DNA of 64,000 nucleotides from Tretioscincus oriximinensis. Lineage: Eukaryota; Chordata; Lepidosauria; Squamata; Gymnophthalmidae. Position 1 is the stretch's first letter. Each line of letters opens with the position of its first letter. The notes beneath the pieces are model-generated. The model was not told where the DNA came from. It saw only the letters and a program-made list of their open reading frames with translations, and ran no database searches. Where the stretch lies: NCBI GenBank assembly GCA_022410635.1, contig JAJVDF010000357.1:389893-453892 (forward strand), given 5' to 3'. Both the position numbers and the translations under genes were made by a program. Below are positions 12,071 through 24,517 of this stretch, piece after piece.

Positions 12071-12503
12071 CAGGGGACTTTGGGACCAGGCTCAAACTTG
12101 GAGCTCGATTACCTGGGGCACCCAAAGGTCTCTGGGAGGGAGGGCACCAGATTTGTGTGGCCAAATCCGCCCCCAATTGGGCAGTCATCTGTCCAATCTG
12201 GGGGGCGGATTTGACTGTAGAAACATGCACTTCCTTAGTAACATGCACTTTTGATGTACATCTCTCAATTAGTGCATCTTAAATATATCTTGAAATAGAG
12301 GCCTGCCATCAAGGGAGGAAATTCATGAAACTCCCATGTTATTTGCTTCCATGCCCCCCACCATCCTCCTGGAAGAAGACAATGGCAAACCATTTTGTGT
12401 CTGTGAAATTTCTTTGTTTCTAATCATCAAGAATATTGGAATGCTGGGTTAGTTCTCTACAGTGAAACCTAAATCATTATACCACATTGGTCTCAGAGTA
12501 ATT

Positions 12504-12509
12504 TTTATT
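12504..12509 (-). terminator. Possible polyadenylation signal of the unidentified minus-strand gene
   Basis: AATAAA on the minus strand about 600 bases after the stop at 13104-13106. Confidence 0.3.
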
Positions 12510-13103
12510 TATTTAAATACAATTATATAATTTTTCAGCAAAACAGATACCATTTTAATACAACATTGCAATAGTAACATTCCATAAAGAATTAAAATTA
12601 AGGATAAATACAAACAGAAGAGAGAATTTCAGTAAATGTTTTTTTTCAAATGACAGGAAGAGATAGCTGACAAGTCTGTTCTGCACGATCTGGACATGTA
12701 TTGTATTCCCTTCCCTTCCCCAAGGAAATAATTATTCACCACTAGAACAGAGAGAGTCAAAGAGAAAACCACCATAGTTAGGTGCAAATGACTCAGCTTG
12801 AGCATTGATGAATTTGAATTTGCTGATAAAGTTGCCACCTAATCTATAAAAATACTCCGTTCTTTTGTGACTTTCTTAAAATATTAGAGGCAATGGGTAG
12901 ACCTTTCTTTGTGTAGCTTTGTTTCATTGTATATTGAAATTAAATGTTTTTGAAAAAGGTGATCCCAATTACATTCTTTTTCTGGATTGGGCCCTACATT
13001 TAACTAAGATGTAGCTGGATGGTTCTGGAGGGAATGGGGAGTCAAGCCACGTGCAATTTTTATTTATTTTTTCTTGTGAATACAGTGGAATGAGGGAATA
13101 GTT

Positions 13104-13244
13104 TTATCCAGTATCCTTAGGTGAGCTTTCTGACTGGTCCGTGTCGCTGTCTGAATTCTCCCGTTGAGGCTGATCCTTGCGCCGGGTCACTTTGCTCAGA
13201 AACTTGCCTGACCCTCCTTGCCGGGAGGGACAGCAGATCAGGGG
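13104..13244 (-). CDS. Unidentified gene, last coding exon
   Basis: The acceptor is CTACACTACAG and the TAA stop is at 13104-13106. It encodes SGKFLSKVTRRKDQPQREN and a Ser/Asp-rich end. GC content exceeds both flanks. Confidence 0.6.
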   Translation of the reverse strand, partial: PLICCPSRQGGSGKFLSKVTRRKDQPQRENSDSDTDQSESSPKDTG

Positions 13245-16200
13245 CTGTAGTGTAGGGAGGGAGGAAATAAGAAGCAATATCCATCTTCCAAGGACTCCCT
13301 CCCTTTGACTTGGAAAGGCTCTCATTGTTGTTCAGCCCAGAATGTTAAAAGGACTGAAAGATTATTAGTAGAACTGTTAAGGATAGTCTATGTTCAAAGA
13401 AGAGACTATCAGAACTATCTCTAGTTCTCCCACTATTGATGTAGCAGGACTAGAGAAAAAACCCTTGATTCTTTAACATAGATTAAGTTAATTGTACCCA
13501 AATTTTAAATACGTTTTATAACACCGTTTTGTACTACGTTTTAATCTTGCATAGTCATGAAGATGTGATTCCCACGTTTAATGTGACTCCATAAACATGT
13601 CACAATGTGGTGCCACAGATTTACTTTGGTAGTTTGAATCTCTCCTCTGTGATATGATTGACTTATAAGGGTGCTTTCAGATGTGGGCTAAAACCCACAG
13701 TTGTCTTGATATTATACTGGGGATATTATAGGTACAAATGGCACTCCCAATACAGTCCCGAGTTAACTGAACTGAAAATGTATAATATTGCTATTACGGG
13801 AAATCAGGCAATGATGCTGTGTTTTCCATAATAGTGATGCTTACATTTGTGTCTGTTGACAATTCTCTGAATCAGTTCATTCAGAGCTACCAAAGCCGGC
13901 CCTGCACATGAAAACAGCAAAATAAAGGGATGCTTCATTCCCGAGTGCTTAGCTGGTTTTGGGTACCCCAAGTAGCCTGTTTCTGAAAGCTGCTAACAGC
14001 ACAAAAGTAAACCTATGATTATTACTCCTGTCTGCTTGAGAGGCACCAAGAAACAATTCATAGTTCTTGTGGTTCGGAAGCAATCTGGGTCTTTTCTTTG
14101 TGGCAGCACTAATATTTTGCCTTTGCATTTCTCCTCATCCTCAATATTGCTATGTTGAACAGTGTACAGAATGGGCCCATATACAAAGGAAATAATTAAA
14201 AATAAAAGAAACTAAGAACTCTCAGTGCTAGGAAAAAGCCACGTTAAGAAAGGCAAAGTTTTGCAATGTGGAGAAATCTGGCACCTAAGAACAGCTGCCT
14301 TGGTGGCTACTAATAATGTACCCTTTAACTGCAGAATCGTGGCAAATGCAGGGCATGAAGCCACTAGGTCTTGGGCTAACTTCCTCTTCATGTTTGGACT
14401 TCCAAGATGTCTCCATACATTGCTTGTTCCCAATTTGCTGGCTTTCAAGCATTGTTTTGCAGAAGAAACTTGCTGATCCAACAGCAAGATCCATATTACG
14501 TGCTTTCTGGCAGGCTTTATGTTCTCCTGCAGGGCCTCTCTATTTCCCATCTAGTAATCCATCCTGATTCCATTTTGATTTTGTAAGTGAAGGAAAACAA
14601 TTGATATCTCTGTGGAAACAATGGAATTCTTAACCACTTGCACCACCATGCCTCTTCACCACATTCATGAAAGTCATTTTTCAAGGACTTTGTACAACAT
14701 GACAGCTAGCATTTTGTTTTCAATTAGCATTAGCTATTATTAACTCATGGCAACATTTTTTTAGTTTCATTGCTTCCTGACACCCCCTCCTACTCTTTGT
14801 GAGCACCAACATTGAGAGTTTTAGTCCAACAACATCTTTAGGGCAATAATTGGATAGCCCTTGGCATTGACAATCCTTTGCTAATTTCCCTATATTCAGA
14901 AGAACTGGTACCTGAATGGTGTTGAGGTCCTCTTCAGATACCAATGGGGAGAGGCCTTCCATACCAGCAGAGGGGGACCGCCGTGGTGAACGGCGACGTT
15001 GAGTTACATATGTGCCACCCATCTGATCCTCCAAAAGTACAGTCTCCACCTGGCAGGAGAACAAAAGGGAAAAGTCAGGAATGAAAGATGCCTCAGAAAA
15101 ACTAAAGCAAGGGAAAAATCAGGCATGATGAAGAAGATGGCCCCAGAGCAAATCCAAAATTAAAGGGACAGATAGAAAGTTTTTAAAAAAACTCTACACC
15201 CTCTCTGATTCTTTGCCCCTTCCATAGATAGGGAAATAACTCTGTGGTCAACTCACTGCTAGAGGTTGGTTCCCTGAAAACAGGGGCTACAGGAAATCCT
15301 ATATTGATAGTGGCCAATTAGTAGCAAAAACAAAAGGAAAGGATGAAGGATATGAATAGTCACAGGACAGTTCTAGATCTGTGTGATGCAGGTATTTTAT
15401 GTGCCCGCAGAAAGGACAATTCTTTGCAATAGGTGCCCAAAATAAATCCTATTTGATTGTAAACCAAATCTCCAAATTGCAAACATAGGCAAAATCATAC
15501 TGTGGCAGATTTGAACTGTAAAGCCAGGACCAGAATATCTAATAAAATACATTGTTCCCAAGCATCTGAAAAAGTATGCGGCTTTTCTTTTTTTTAGATA
15601 TCAAAGAAATAGTCATGTTAGTCCAGGTCCAGAAAACCTAGCAAGGGGGTTTATAGCATTTTGGAGACAAAAAAAAAAGGTAGCCGGCATGAGTTTTCAT
15701 AGACTAGGCTGACCAGAATTTCTGAGACCCAAACTGAGGCAATTAATATTTATGCTAATTTGTATATTCATGAAGATGCAAATCACCTATCAACATGTAT
15801 ACACCTCTGATATTCTCGCTTGAGAAATTTGTGAAGCGTGTGTAAATTTTTCAAAGTGCATGAAACTTTTTTGACGTACATGAGAAATTTGCATTTTTAT
15901 TTTTTTCTACTGAGGGAAGGGTCCTTCAGGAGCTGGCCCTAATTGCGAGAACCCCTAGTGGTGGTGCAGTGATTTTTTTNNAAAAAAAATTCCTCAGCAA
16001 AAAATGGGGAAATCGCACCCACCCTGGGATGGTGAGGTAGACACCTTAAAACCGGGTTCCCACCCCAAAAGGGGTCATCTGGTCTGCCTATTCATAGACA
16101 AATCTATTTTTTCCGGTGCAATGTCTGAAGAAGTAGACTTCTCTACAAAAATTCAAGACCTCTTGCTACCTTTTCCTTGGTAATCTCTAAGATGCTCTTG

Positions 16201-19200
16201 CTCATTTGTGTGGCCTGCAATCAAAAGGCACAGAAAATGTCCCAATTAGTTGCTAGGAGGAAAATCTGAACCATTCAGTCTTTTGAAGGTCATAGAAGCA
16301 GGACTGTAATTTAGGCATCTGTTGGCAACTAGAAAGGCAAAGAAAACACAAAATTGGAGGCACCAACTTGCTTATGACGTGAAGGATTTCGCCCTCGAAT
16401 ACGCAAAGACCGACCTTCCTCCTCATCCGTTCCATCTTCATCCTGCTGTGAGGAAAAACAGAAGGATGACAGAAATCACACAAGACATCTTTTGTCCTTT
16501 ATCTCACATCATATTACATCCTATAGCCAGTCACTAGGCCTGGTGATAGCCTTTTGATCCTTGGGTAGGTACGGTTAGAATTTATGGATGAACGCTTCTT
16601 CAGACCACTGTTGATTTTTTTCTTCTGAGTCAGCTGTGGTAGGAACTGCCATTTGAATTTCTCATCCTGTGCTAAAATAACAGCTGTAGGGGTGAGGAAA
16701 ACACATAAAACACTGCAAGACTTGCTCTTGTGACATAGGATCTTTTTTTCTCCATCAAAGAAGAACAGAATGAGCCTGGTTATTACTGCTATGTGAATTA
16801 TTGGCATTAGAACAAAAACGGTAGTATTGCTTGTTTCTTTGGAAGAATGTAGTTCATAAGTCTTGGGGGGATTATGATAGCATACCAGTAATAGACAGAA
16901 TTACCAGTCCTTGAGAAGTCCCTCAGAATAAATCCTTTAAAACATTCTGAGAATGATCAAACCAGTGGTGCAGCTGTACAGGAAAATGAATCCAATCAAG
17001 TGCTGACCAGCCTGGTCTCTGCCATGCCACCCGGTATCCTGAAAGTCAGCTGGATATCTAGCATTATTTACTCAGTACCCATCCTGGTTGTGCTCACCAT
17101 ACCCGCCACCAGCATTGTCCCTTGCTGCCTCACCCTAGACAATTAAGCCCTCACTTTGAATGTTTGATCAGTTAAAGCCGGGTTTTGTGTCCATATCTAG
17201 CTATATAGTCACCTGTTATATGCTTGAGAATCCTAGATTCAAACAACTTACAATTAGGGTTCCCAGAATAAAAGGCTGAACAACAGTGCTGCACCTTTAA
17301 TGGGCATGTCAAGGAGGAAATTTCAGCAGATGCAGTTTATAATGTATGCAGCATCTGTTGAAATTTCCTCTTTCACAGATCAATTAAAAATGCAACACAG
17401 CTGCCTTGCTTTTTTCTGATAACCCAAGTTAAGAATTAAAATACATAAAAACAAAATTAAAAACTGTTATAAATAATCCAATCCCCAGAGAGGAAATATA
17501 ACTGGGGCTGTAGGAACACAACATTGGTTTATTCTGGAATTTCCTGACAATTTGGTTGTCTTTATGTCAATGTTTGTGGGTTGGGGGAGGGTTTTCTGTA
17601 TTTTTCTCTCCTTGTTTTGTTATTGTATTCATTTTTGCTTATATGCCATTGTCTCTATACTTTGAAATTTAAAATAAAGTTTTTTTAAAAAGCTCCTGAC
17701 ATGCAAGGTTTATGGGCCCCAGACACACTCTCCCAGTCCGGAGTCTGCATGGGATTCAGTGATCTTTTCGCAATCAAGATTCCATTATCAGTGAGACCTT
17801 TTGCTGCTGGATTCTGCACTAGTTGTAGTTTCCAAATCATTTTTTTAAAATCTCTTTTGTTTAACTACTTGTTCCAGTACATAAGAGAAAAATGAACAAT
17901 TTGTAAAGCAACGAACAATAAATAATTATTATTTACAGATTGTAAATAGTGTTTACTCTTACAATCAGTAACAGTTTCTCCTGTGTTTTTCCCCCAACAA
18001 ATACAATAATATTGGGAATTCTGTCATTCCTTTGAAATACTGTACCTCATATGAGCTTGTGATCTATGCCTATCTTGAAGGCCTTTTGCTTATTTAAATA
18101 TGGACCTTTCCTCCTTAATTTTCCAGGTTTTTATTATTACACTTAGCTCCCATTAATAGTTGACGCACCAGGTACTGATCAAATTCATTTATATTTGTTC
18201 TTTCCAACACTAATAATGTACATTTGTATATTTATCTAGCTTACTATTCCCCCTCCCCCAAACTATCTATTTCTTCACACTTCCACCAAATGTGCCAATT
18301 TGTGGCTCTATTTCTGACAGTGCCAGTATCTGGGTGGGATGGGAAGCCCACTATCACATGAGCTAGTGTCGTCGGTGTTCTGTACTACCTATGCCACACT
18401 TTAAGCTAAAGATCTTTTAATCTTTCATATTTTAGTTCTTTAATTTCCATTTCAATATTTTAACTGAGCCATCATAATAATATGCACATTTTCTGAGCAA
18501 AGAGACCAAATGCCTATTACTCTCTCTAATATTTTGCTGTCCTTCCCATTTTGACCACTGATGTTTTATGCAAACATTTACTAGGGCTTCCCATAGTAAT
18601 ATGCATGAATTTTGACCCCCCACATTATCTAATGTCTTCTAATGCCTTGCTACAAACAGCCTTGGCAACATCCAGAAAATAGTTTATCAGTTATTCCTGC
18701 TGTTTTGTTAATCCAAGGTTAGATAATGTATACTCTTGGTGATTTGTTTCAAAGGGCAGCCGATATAAAGTGTATTACAGTAGTCAAGGCTAAAAGTAAT
18801 CAGAGCCTGATTTGTCTTTTCCACAAAGAACAATCNTAACCACCATCAACTCTTGCAGTACAAAAGCCTACATAAAAGACTACTTTACTCACCGTTTCAC
18901 TGACATAAGGAGATTTAGAGCAGCAGAAATCATGACTCCCCACTTGAAGCCCTTCACGTATAATTTCGGGTCTAGAGGGAAAAAGATATATATGAAGAGC
19001 ATGGAAATGAAGCTCTTTGATTTGCCTTTAACTTCTTAGATCACTCACGGGCAGGTGAATTCTGATCCAGGGCTGGGATCCCGACGGGCTGCGAATCCAG
19101 GTTTGCACTTGAGAACAGGGTGCAGTAAAGCTACAGAGTGGGTAAATGAAAATAAGAGGGAGGGATATTGATTTTTCTTGCTTTTTAATGCAGCTCACAT

Positions 19201-22200
19201 GTCATCTCTTCAGGCAAAATGTGGATCCCACCATGCTTAACATCAAGGTGATAAACTACATAAGTAGCAACAATAAAAGCCGCAGCAACAACAGATGGGG
19301 AAAAACCAAAGAAATGATATTTTTCTGTTGACATGATACATATGTACGTTACGTTGTGAATGAGGAGTGGGCTCTTAGCAAACCACATTAATTTCAGATG
19401 GGAAGTGGGGATCAAAGGAGCATGGCTGGAAACAAAGCCCTTTGCCCATAGGGCTTGCCACAATTTGCAGTAACAGATGGATGACAACCATGCTGATTCC
19501 AAAATATTACCGGAATAGGGCTTAGTATGGAAATGTCCTAAAGGTCAAATAATAATGTGTATTTTTCTCTTTGTTTTTATCTGCATTGGGTCTTACTCAA
19601 GATTATATCCTGGACTAGGGACCTGCCTCCACATGCTGGTGCAGACTATAGGCAAGTCTGGATGGGACCAACCGTGCAAAAAAGGCCTTGTAGCCACACT
19701 TCACTTCAAGCTTTGTGCCATCATTCTGCATATTATTACAGAACACAAGATTTTATTTGGGGGCCAAAATTGGGCAGTCTAACAAGGCAGGACTAGTTGG
19801 AAAAGGCAGCTGTAGTCCATATTATAGCTGAAGCTGCAGGCTTATTTGTGTAGCATATTACAAGCAACCCATTTCCATGAGCCCAGCAAAAGGCAAGAAA
19901 GTCTGTGTATCATTTACGGTACCTTGATCCACTGCCAGAAACAATCAAAAGACTGCTTTAAAGATACTCAGGGGCAGGCATATTCCAGGCAGAGTATTCC
20001 TCAGGAGGTAAGGCCTTTGGGGTCTGTTCTTGTGCAAACTATGCATTCCCGGGAGGCACTAACATGGTCTCCATGGGCTGTTCAGAAGCTATGTAACCAC
20101 ACCAGGATGGGTTTTGCAGGGTCTGAAAGAGTGTATTGAATATTCTGGGGATAAGCACTCAATTCTGAAGCTGCTACCTTGTGCTCTGCTCCTTTCTATC
20201 AAAGTTACAGGTCACCTTGCAGTGCACAGGGAGGTTGATGCACTGCCATAAGAACATAAGAACATAAGAAGAGGCATACTGGATCAGGCCACAGCCCATC
20301 AAGTCCAGCATTATGTGTCACGCAGAGGCCCACCAGATGCACCTGGGCAGTCCAAACAGAGGAAAGCAAAATATGCACCTGTTCATGTCTCCCTGCAAAT
20401 GGTATTTCAAGAGTCCTGCCTGTTGCTCCATCCCGGAGGCAACATCCAGACATCCATCCTAGTATCCATTTATACCCCTGGTGTCCATAAACCTGTCTAG
20501 TCCTCTCTTGAAACTATCCAAGCTGTTAGCTACCACTATCTCTTCAGGAAGTAAATTCCACAGGCCAATGACCCTCTGGGTGAAAAAATACTTTCCTTTG
20601 TCTGTTCTCACTTTTCTATCCAACAGTTTTAAGGAGTGCCCTCTGGTCCCTGTGTTATGTGATAGAGAAAACATTTTTTCTCTATTCACCCTGTCGATCC
20701 CATGCATGATTTTGTACACTTCAATCAGATCACCCCTCAAACGTCTCCTTTCAAAGCTGAAGAGGCCCAGACGTTGCAGCCTTGCTTCGTAAGGGAGGTG
20801 CTCCAGACCCTTGATCATTTTTGTTGCCCTTTTCTGCACCTTCTCCAGTTCCAAAATATCCCTCTTGAGATGTGACCAGAATTGAACACAGTATTCCAAA
20901 TGTGGCCTCACCACAGATTTATAAAGAGGCAAAACAACATTTGCTGACTTGTTTTCGATTCCTTTCCTAATTATCCCCAACATGGAATTTGCCTTTTTTG
21001 CTGCTGNTGCACACTGGGCTGACATTTTCAATTTCAAGCCTCCACTGTTTCCTGAAGTAAGACAGTATGGGAAAGTGTCAGCCTCTTGTGCTAACTCAAA
21101 AATAAACACATTACGTGGGTTTTGAATACTAGAGCCATTATAAATAATAACAACCACCATAATAACAAGCCTCTAATAGGAGCATGAGTACAAATACCAC
21201 ACAGCCTTTTCAAATGCTGTAAGGGCAAACTTTGACATGTTTTTCACCAGTTTTATGGACACAGGAAAACAATGTGTAAAGATTTAAATTTCCCTCATTT
21301 TGCACACACTTTTCCATCTTCTGTTTCTTCTATATCTAGGTTTCTGGTTACATCCTTACTTTCAAACCTTCAGTTTATCTAGTCCTGAAGAATGTGCTTA
21401 ATCTGTTTTGATTTCTAGATTAAATCCCATTCTTTGGAACATGATATATAGGGGATTTAAAGTAAAGCTGTAATCATAACAAAATGTATCTATATAAGAT
21501 TAGGCCTTGGTCACATATCTACTGTTAAACTGTTGACAGTCCTAAAGGATTAGGAAAATCTAGTATTAATTTTCTAGACTGGCAGAAAAAAATGGACTAA
21601 GCATGTTCAAGACTGAAGGTTTAAGTAGATATGTGACTAGGCAGGGCCAAAGTTTGCAAAGTGCAAACTTTTACTTGACATTTTTTATGTCATAAAGAGG
21701 TTTCAGAATGAATCTTCAAAGGAAAAGCAACTAGAATTTCATAGTTTTTGCTTCTGTTTCTGACCACATTTTCAATGGCAGAGGTGAAGCTAATTGCTCC
21801 ATGGTCTGCTTTTGTGTTAGAGAAAAGAAGATTTATTGGCGGCAAGAGGGAAAACTTCTAAGACAACTGGGAGGTATAGATGTTTTCATCTGGGAGGTAT
21901 GGACTGCCAATGGGAACCTCAACNACTTACCATTCTCTGCGCGTCGGATGATGGTGCAAAAGTCAGGGTATGGCACTGGGGGCTGTGGCAGGAGCTGGAA
22001 CAGCCCTTGATAGTCAGGGGGACTCAAGAATGCCAGAAGTCGCTCAGCCAGCCCCCGGGCTGCCACGTAACTCAACCGGGCTTGAGCCAGAGACTGTTCT
22101 GCATGGAAACAAGCCAGCTAAAGGGAAAGCAAAGAAAACGTCCAAATCCTACAGATATCTGATCCTAAACATTTGAATGCAGATAGTTCACATAGTTAGG

Positions 22201-24517
22201 AGTGTGTATAAATGCAGAATTCATATAATTAGATGATGGGGGGAATAAAGGCATCCAGACATGAGGTTGAGAGAGCAGAGCATATAGTTCCTGAAACCTG
22301 TCTTGGGCTTCCCAAGCTGCTCTCAGGGTTTCTAACAAGAGTGTGATTACCATTGGGTGCAGGGCTGTATTTTGGATTTATGAGCCCCCTGTGCAATAAA
22401 TATATTTACACACCCATTTCCTCAGCCAGAGGGTTCATGTAGAAGGCAGAGGAGATCAGATAGGCAGAGTCAGGAAGTCAAGTAGGTAGAAGAGGTCAGG
22501 TGGGTGGAGTCAAGGTGTGAGGAAGGCAAAGCAAGCAACATTTTATTCACTCTATACTTTATCACACCATAGCTAAAAAAAAACCTGCTGCCATCCTGTG
22601 CAGCTGCTCTGGTTGCTCTCCCCTAAAATACAGCTCTCATTGGATGAGACTAGCAAACTGTCAGAGCTCGAGGAAACCCAGCGGGAGTGCCCTTGGAAAT
22701 AGTGTCTGTCAGTTGAGCTGGATTTGTTTACTGTTGCATTTTGTACATTTTATTTTGGTCTCTATCTCATCGTGTGAGAGGTCCACCTTGATGTTCTTGC
22801 CTGGGACCCATCTCACTCCAGACGCCCCCCTGGTTTCAGGTACAAAGGACAATGCTACCCCTTCACTTGTGTTGAAATACACCTTGATTTGTCCATCAAC
22901 CATGGATTGGGGAAAAGGTACCGCTTTCTTCTACATGGTTTCAAATGGCAAAATGCCTTGAGTTCTACATATCCTTGGTGCTAAACCACCATTGAAAAAA
23001 CCTGCTGTATCTACTAAACTATAATGCCTGTGATTCACAGCCACTGCAGCTAAGGCTGATGGTTATAGTAGTTTACTGCAGTAAAGATATTGCTATGGTG
23101 CAATGTGACGTTACTGAAATTCAAAAGAGGCACCATCTTTATGGGTTTATAATATTTCTATTTTTGGATTTCATTTGCATTCATAGCCTGGCAAATATTC
23201 ACCTCATCTTGACTGGAGATACAATGGGCTATCACCCTCCATGGAGTTAACAATTAAATTAGACACTTGTACTAAGTTTCAGCCTCTAATTTTGCCCTCA
23301 ACCACTTGCCTTGTCTGGGAACATTCCTGGCTAGGTGGCCTGAAGAAAAGAAGATTAGGGTTCTTGCATTTTGAAGAGGTACTTAACCTTCAAAAAGACT
23401 GTTACACATTTGAAAAAAATACAGTTAACGTGGCTCAATATTTTCTGAATCAATGGGGTTTCTTCAGGAAAAAGGTGATAACAGGGCTAAAAAACTGGTT
23501 TTTATTTTCTTCAACCCCCATATAATTCTCAACTCCAGTTTGTTTTACTATTTTACCATTAATTAGACCCAGATTTTGGTGCTTTCTGTACTTGTTCCCT
23601 TAGATTTGTCTTCTCAGACCACCCCTTGGAAACAGGGTCTCCCTTAGATCCAGGCACATATTTTAGCTGTATTTTTTTGCCCATGGGCTGTAATTTATTT
23701 ATTTATTTATTTTACTCACCCTCTTCACTCAGCTACTTTGGGATTTATAATAATAAAAGCAATAAAAATACTGATATCTTCTTACTACTACCAGTAGTTA
23801 CCAGTAGTATATTTTNCCTAAATATGGTATGCCACTAAGTGATAGGGAGGTTTTCTAGTATTCAGTGCTTGCTAGTTTCTAAATATCGATTCCCCATTAC
23901 AAGAAGAAGAGTTGGTTTTTATACCCCGCAATTCTTAGCCCAAAGGAAATCAAAGCATCTTACATAACTTTCTGTTCTTCTCTTCATAACAGACACCTTG
24001 TGAAGTAGTAGGTGAGGCTGAGAGCTCTGAAGAACTATGACTAGGCCAGGGTCACTCAACTGGCTATTGTGGAGGAGTGCAGAATCAAACTGGGAGACTT
24101 CCTGATAAGAGTCTAAAACTCTAACCATTACACCAGACTGGCTCAAGACACCTGCAGAAACATTTTTGTGTCTAATAAATGTATATATGAGTTTCACTAT
24201 TTGAATTTAATTACTGAAATAAATTAACTTTTCCATGATATTCTTATTTGTTGAGATGCACCTGTATTCTGGATAGTCATAGATCTAGACACAACACGTA
24301 GAAAGAGAGGTGAGTTAAGACATACTGTATGCATTATGTTGTGACATACCTGAGTTGATTTTTGTGCTTCAACAGAATCCTGAACCATTTTGGCAGTGTT
24401 CATAACAGTGTTCACTAAAAATTCGGCCATATTAGCCGTTATTCTTGGGGCAAACCCTGATGGAGCAGCCTTCCCAGCTTGAGGACTATCTTTGGTGGCT
24501 TCCACATTTTCCTCCAT
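13104..24517 (-). CDS. Unidentified multi-exon gene candidate, minus strand
   Basis: A run of exon-like segments on the gene-rich strand. Segments with the best support are 24350-24517, 21931-22093, 19049-19107, 18893-18971, 16368-16442, 14912-15049 and 13104-13244; 16573-16666 is weaker. Each has AG before and GT after. Several pairs agree in phase (16368-16442 with 14912-15049; 19049-19107 with 18893-18971), but I could not join all of them into one frame, so at least one exon is missing or wrong. The product would begin MEENVEATKD and end with an arginine- and serine-rich tail (SDSDTDQSESSPKDTG). No family was recognised and no function is proposed. The inverted ZNF143-like motifs at 26558-26650 lie where a 5' noncoding exon would be expected. 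Confidence 0.5.
13330..14900. other. Intron of the unidentified gene, no repeat named
   Basis: AT-rich DNA with several open frames (for example 14212-14550) that lack splice context or family similarity. Confidence 0.35.
14912..15049 (-). CDS. Unidentified gene, internal exon
   Basis: Forty-six codons in phase 0 at both ends, from VETVLLEDQMGGTYVTQRRR to LVSEEDLNTIQ, with acceptor CTGCCAG and donor CAG|GTACCA. The SPRRSPSAG stretch looks like a phosphorylation-prone disordered region. Confidence 0.6.
15590..16240. repeat. Fold-back repeat interrupted by a hAT-like MITE
   Basis: Same family as 50464-50634 and 54145-54310 (left arm 'agcaagggggtttatagca', right part 'gaagaagtagacttctct'). The MITE at 15705-16090 splits it. 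Confidence 0.6.
15705..16090. mobile_element. hAT-like MITE with target-site duplication
   Basis: The termini TAGGCTGACCAGA and TCTGGTCTGCCTA are inverted with one mismatch. TTCATAGAC is present immediately on both sides (15696-15704 and 16091-16099), fitting the 8-base hAT duplication plus one chance base. It has no coding capacity. Confidence 0.8.
16368..16442 (-). CDS. Unidentified gene, acidic/arginine-rich exon
   Basis: Twenty-five codons between CTCACAGCAG and the donor CAA|GTTGGT: DEDGTDEEEGRSLRIRGRNP followed by SRHKQ. It joins in phase 0 to 14912-15049. The tandem CAGCAG acceptor could add one glutamine. Confidence 0.5.
16573..16666 (-). CDS. Unidentified gene, weak exon candidate
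   Basis: After TTTTAGCACAG it reads DEKFKWQFLPQLTQKKKINS, ending near a GTACCT donor. Its exit phase does not fit the next segment, so it may be false or use another donor. Confidence 0.3.
17257..17425. repeat. Long fold-back (palindromic) element
   Basis: The two halves are inverted copies about 75 bases long: 'gaggaaatttcagcagatgc' pairs with 'gcatctgttgaaatttcctc', and GGGTT pairs with AACCC at the ends. Non-autonomous DNA transposon in style. Confidence 0.65.
17430..18780. other. Intron of the unidentified gene, nothing recognised
   Basis: AT-rich sequence without a supported exon or nameable repeat. Confidence 0.35.
18893..18971 (-). CDS. Unidentified gene, possible exon
   Basis: Lies between a good acceptor (TTTCCCTCTAG) and the donor ACG|GTGAGT, 77 bases after the previous segment. 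The reading PEIIREGLQVGSHDFCCSKS, or the alternative PKLYVKGFKWGVMISAALN, depends on the entry phase. Confidence 0.45.
19049..19107 (-). CDS. Unidentified gene, possible short exon
   Basis: A 59-base GC-richer segment between TTCTCAAG and a GTGAGT donor. Two frames are open: CKPGFAARRDPSPGSEFTCP or ANLDSQPVGIPALDQNSPA. The first continues in phase into 18893-18971. Confidence 0.4.
20249..21030 (-). mobile_element. CR1 LINE 3' end, near-identical to 8951-9665
   Basis: The minus strand encodes [20 protein letters not shown] and the rest of the reverse transcriptase tail with a long open frame. It ends in the same TTCTTATG 8-base tail. Truncated upstream near 21030. Confidence 0.85.
21498..21644. 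repeat. Fold-back element
   Basis: 'ggtcacatatctactgtta' near the left end pairs with 'taagtagatatgtgac' near the right end. A relative lies at 25255-25410. Confidence 0.5.
21931..22093 (-). CDS. Unidentified gene, internal exon
   Basis: Encodes SLAQARLSYVAARGLAERLL, then AFLSPPDYQGLFQLLPQPPV and PYPDFCTIIRRAEN, with donor AATG|GTAAGT. A second AG six bases upstream (22099) would change the entry phase. Codon usage and proline pattern look protein-like, in contrast to the flanks. Confidence 0.6.
22365..23890. other. Intron of the unidentified gene, nothing recognised
   Basis: No supported exon. An (ATTT)n tract lies at 23692-23711. Confidence 0.35.
23899..24146 (-). repeat. tRNA-derived SINE
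   Basis: On the minus strand it starts with a tRNA-like head (box A 'TGGTGTAATGGTTAGAG', box B-like 'AGTTTGATTCTG'). The conserved squamate-style body follows ('gacaccttgtgaagtag', 'gaggctgagagctctg'). Confidence 0.75.
24350..24517 (-). CDS. Unidentified gene, first coding exon
   Basis: The acceptor CTCTCTCAG is at 24525-24526, ATG is at 24515-24517 and the donor is CAG|GTATGT. Exactly 56 codons, from MEENVEATKD to AQKSTQ, include NMAEFLVNTVMNTAKMVQD, a possible amphipathic helix. Good pyrimidine tract and donor. Confidence 0.6.

Noticed and set aside
11816..12282. Several overlapping frames, Leu/Pro/Ser-rich
   Set aside because: They are produced by a pyrimidine-rich tract next to a MITE.
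16170..16214. 45-base in-phase 'exon' reading ATQMSKSILEITKEK with good splice sites
   Set aside because: It lies inside the arm of the fold-back repeat also seen at 50464-50634 and 54145-54310, so its coding look is probably accidental.
19185..19502. 105-codon minus-strand frame with a membrane-like stretch (FFGFSPSVVAAAFIVATYVV)
   Set aside because: Weak acceptor, no phase agreement with neighbours and AT-driven hydrophobicity.
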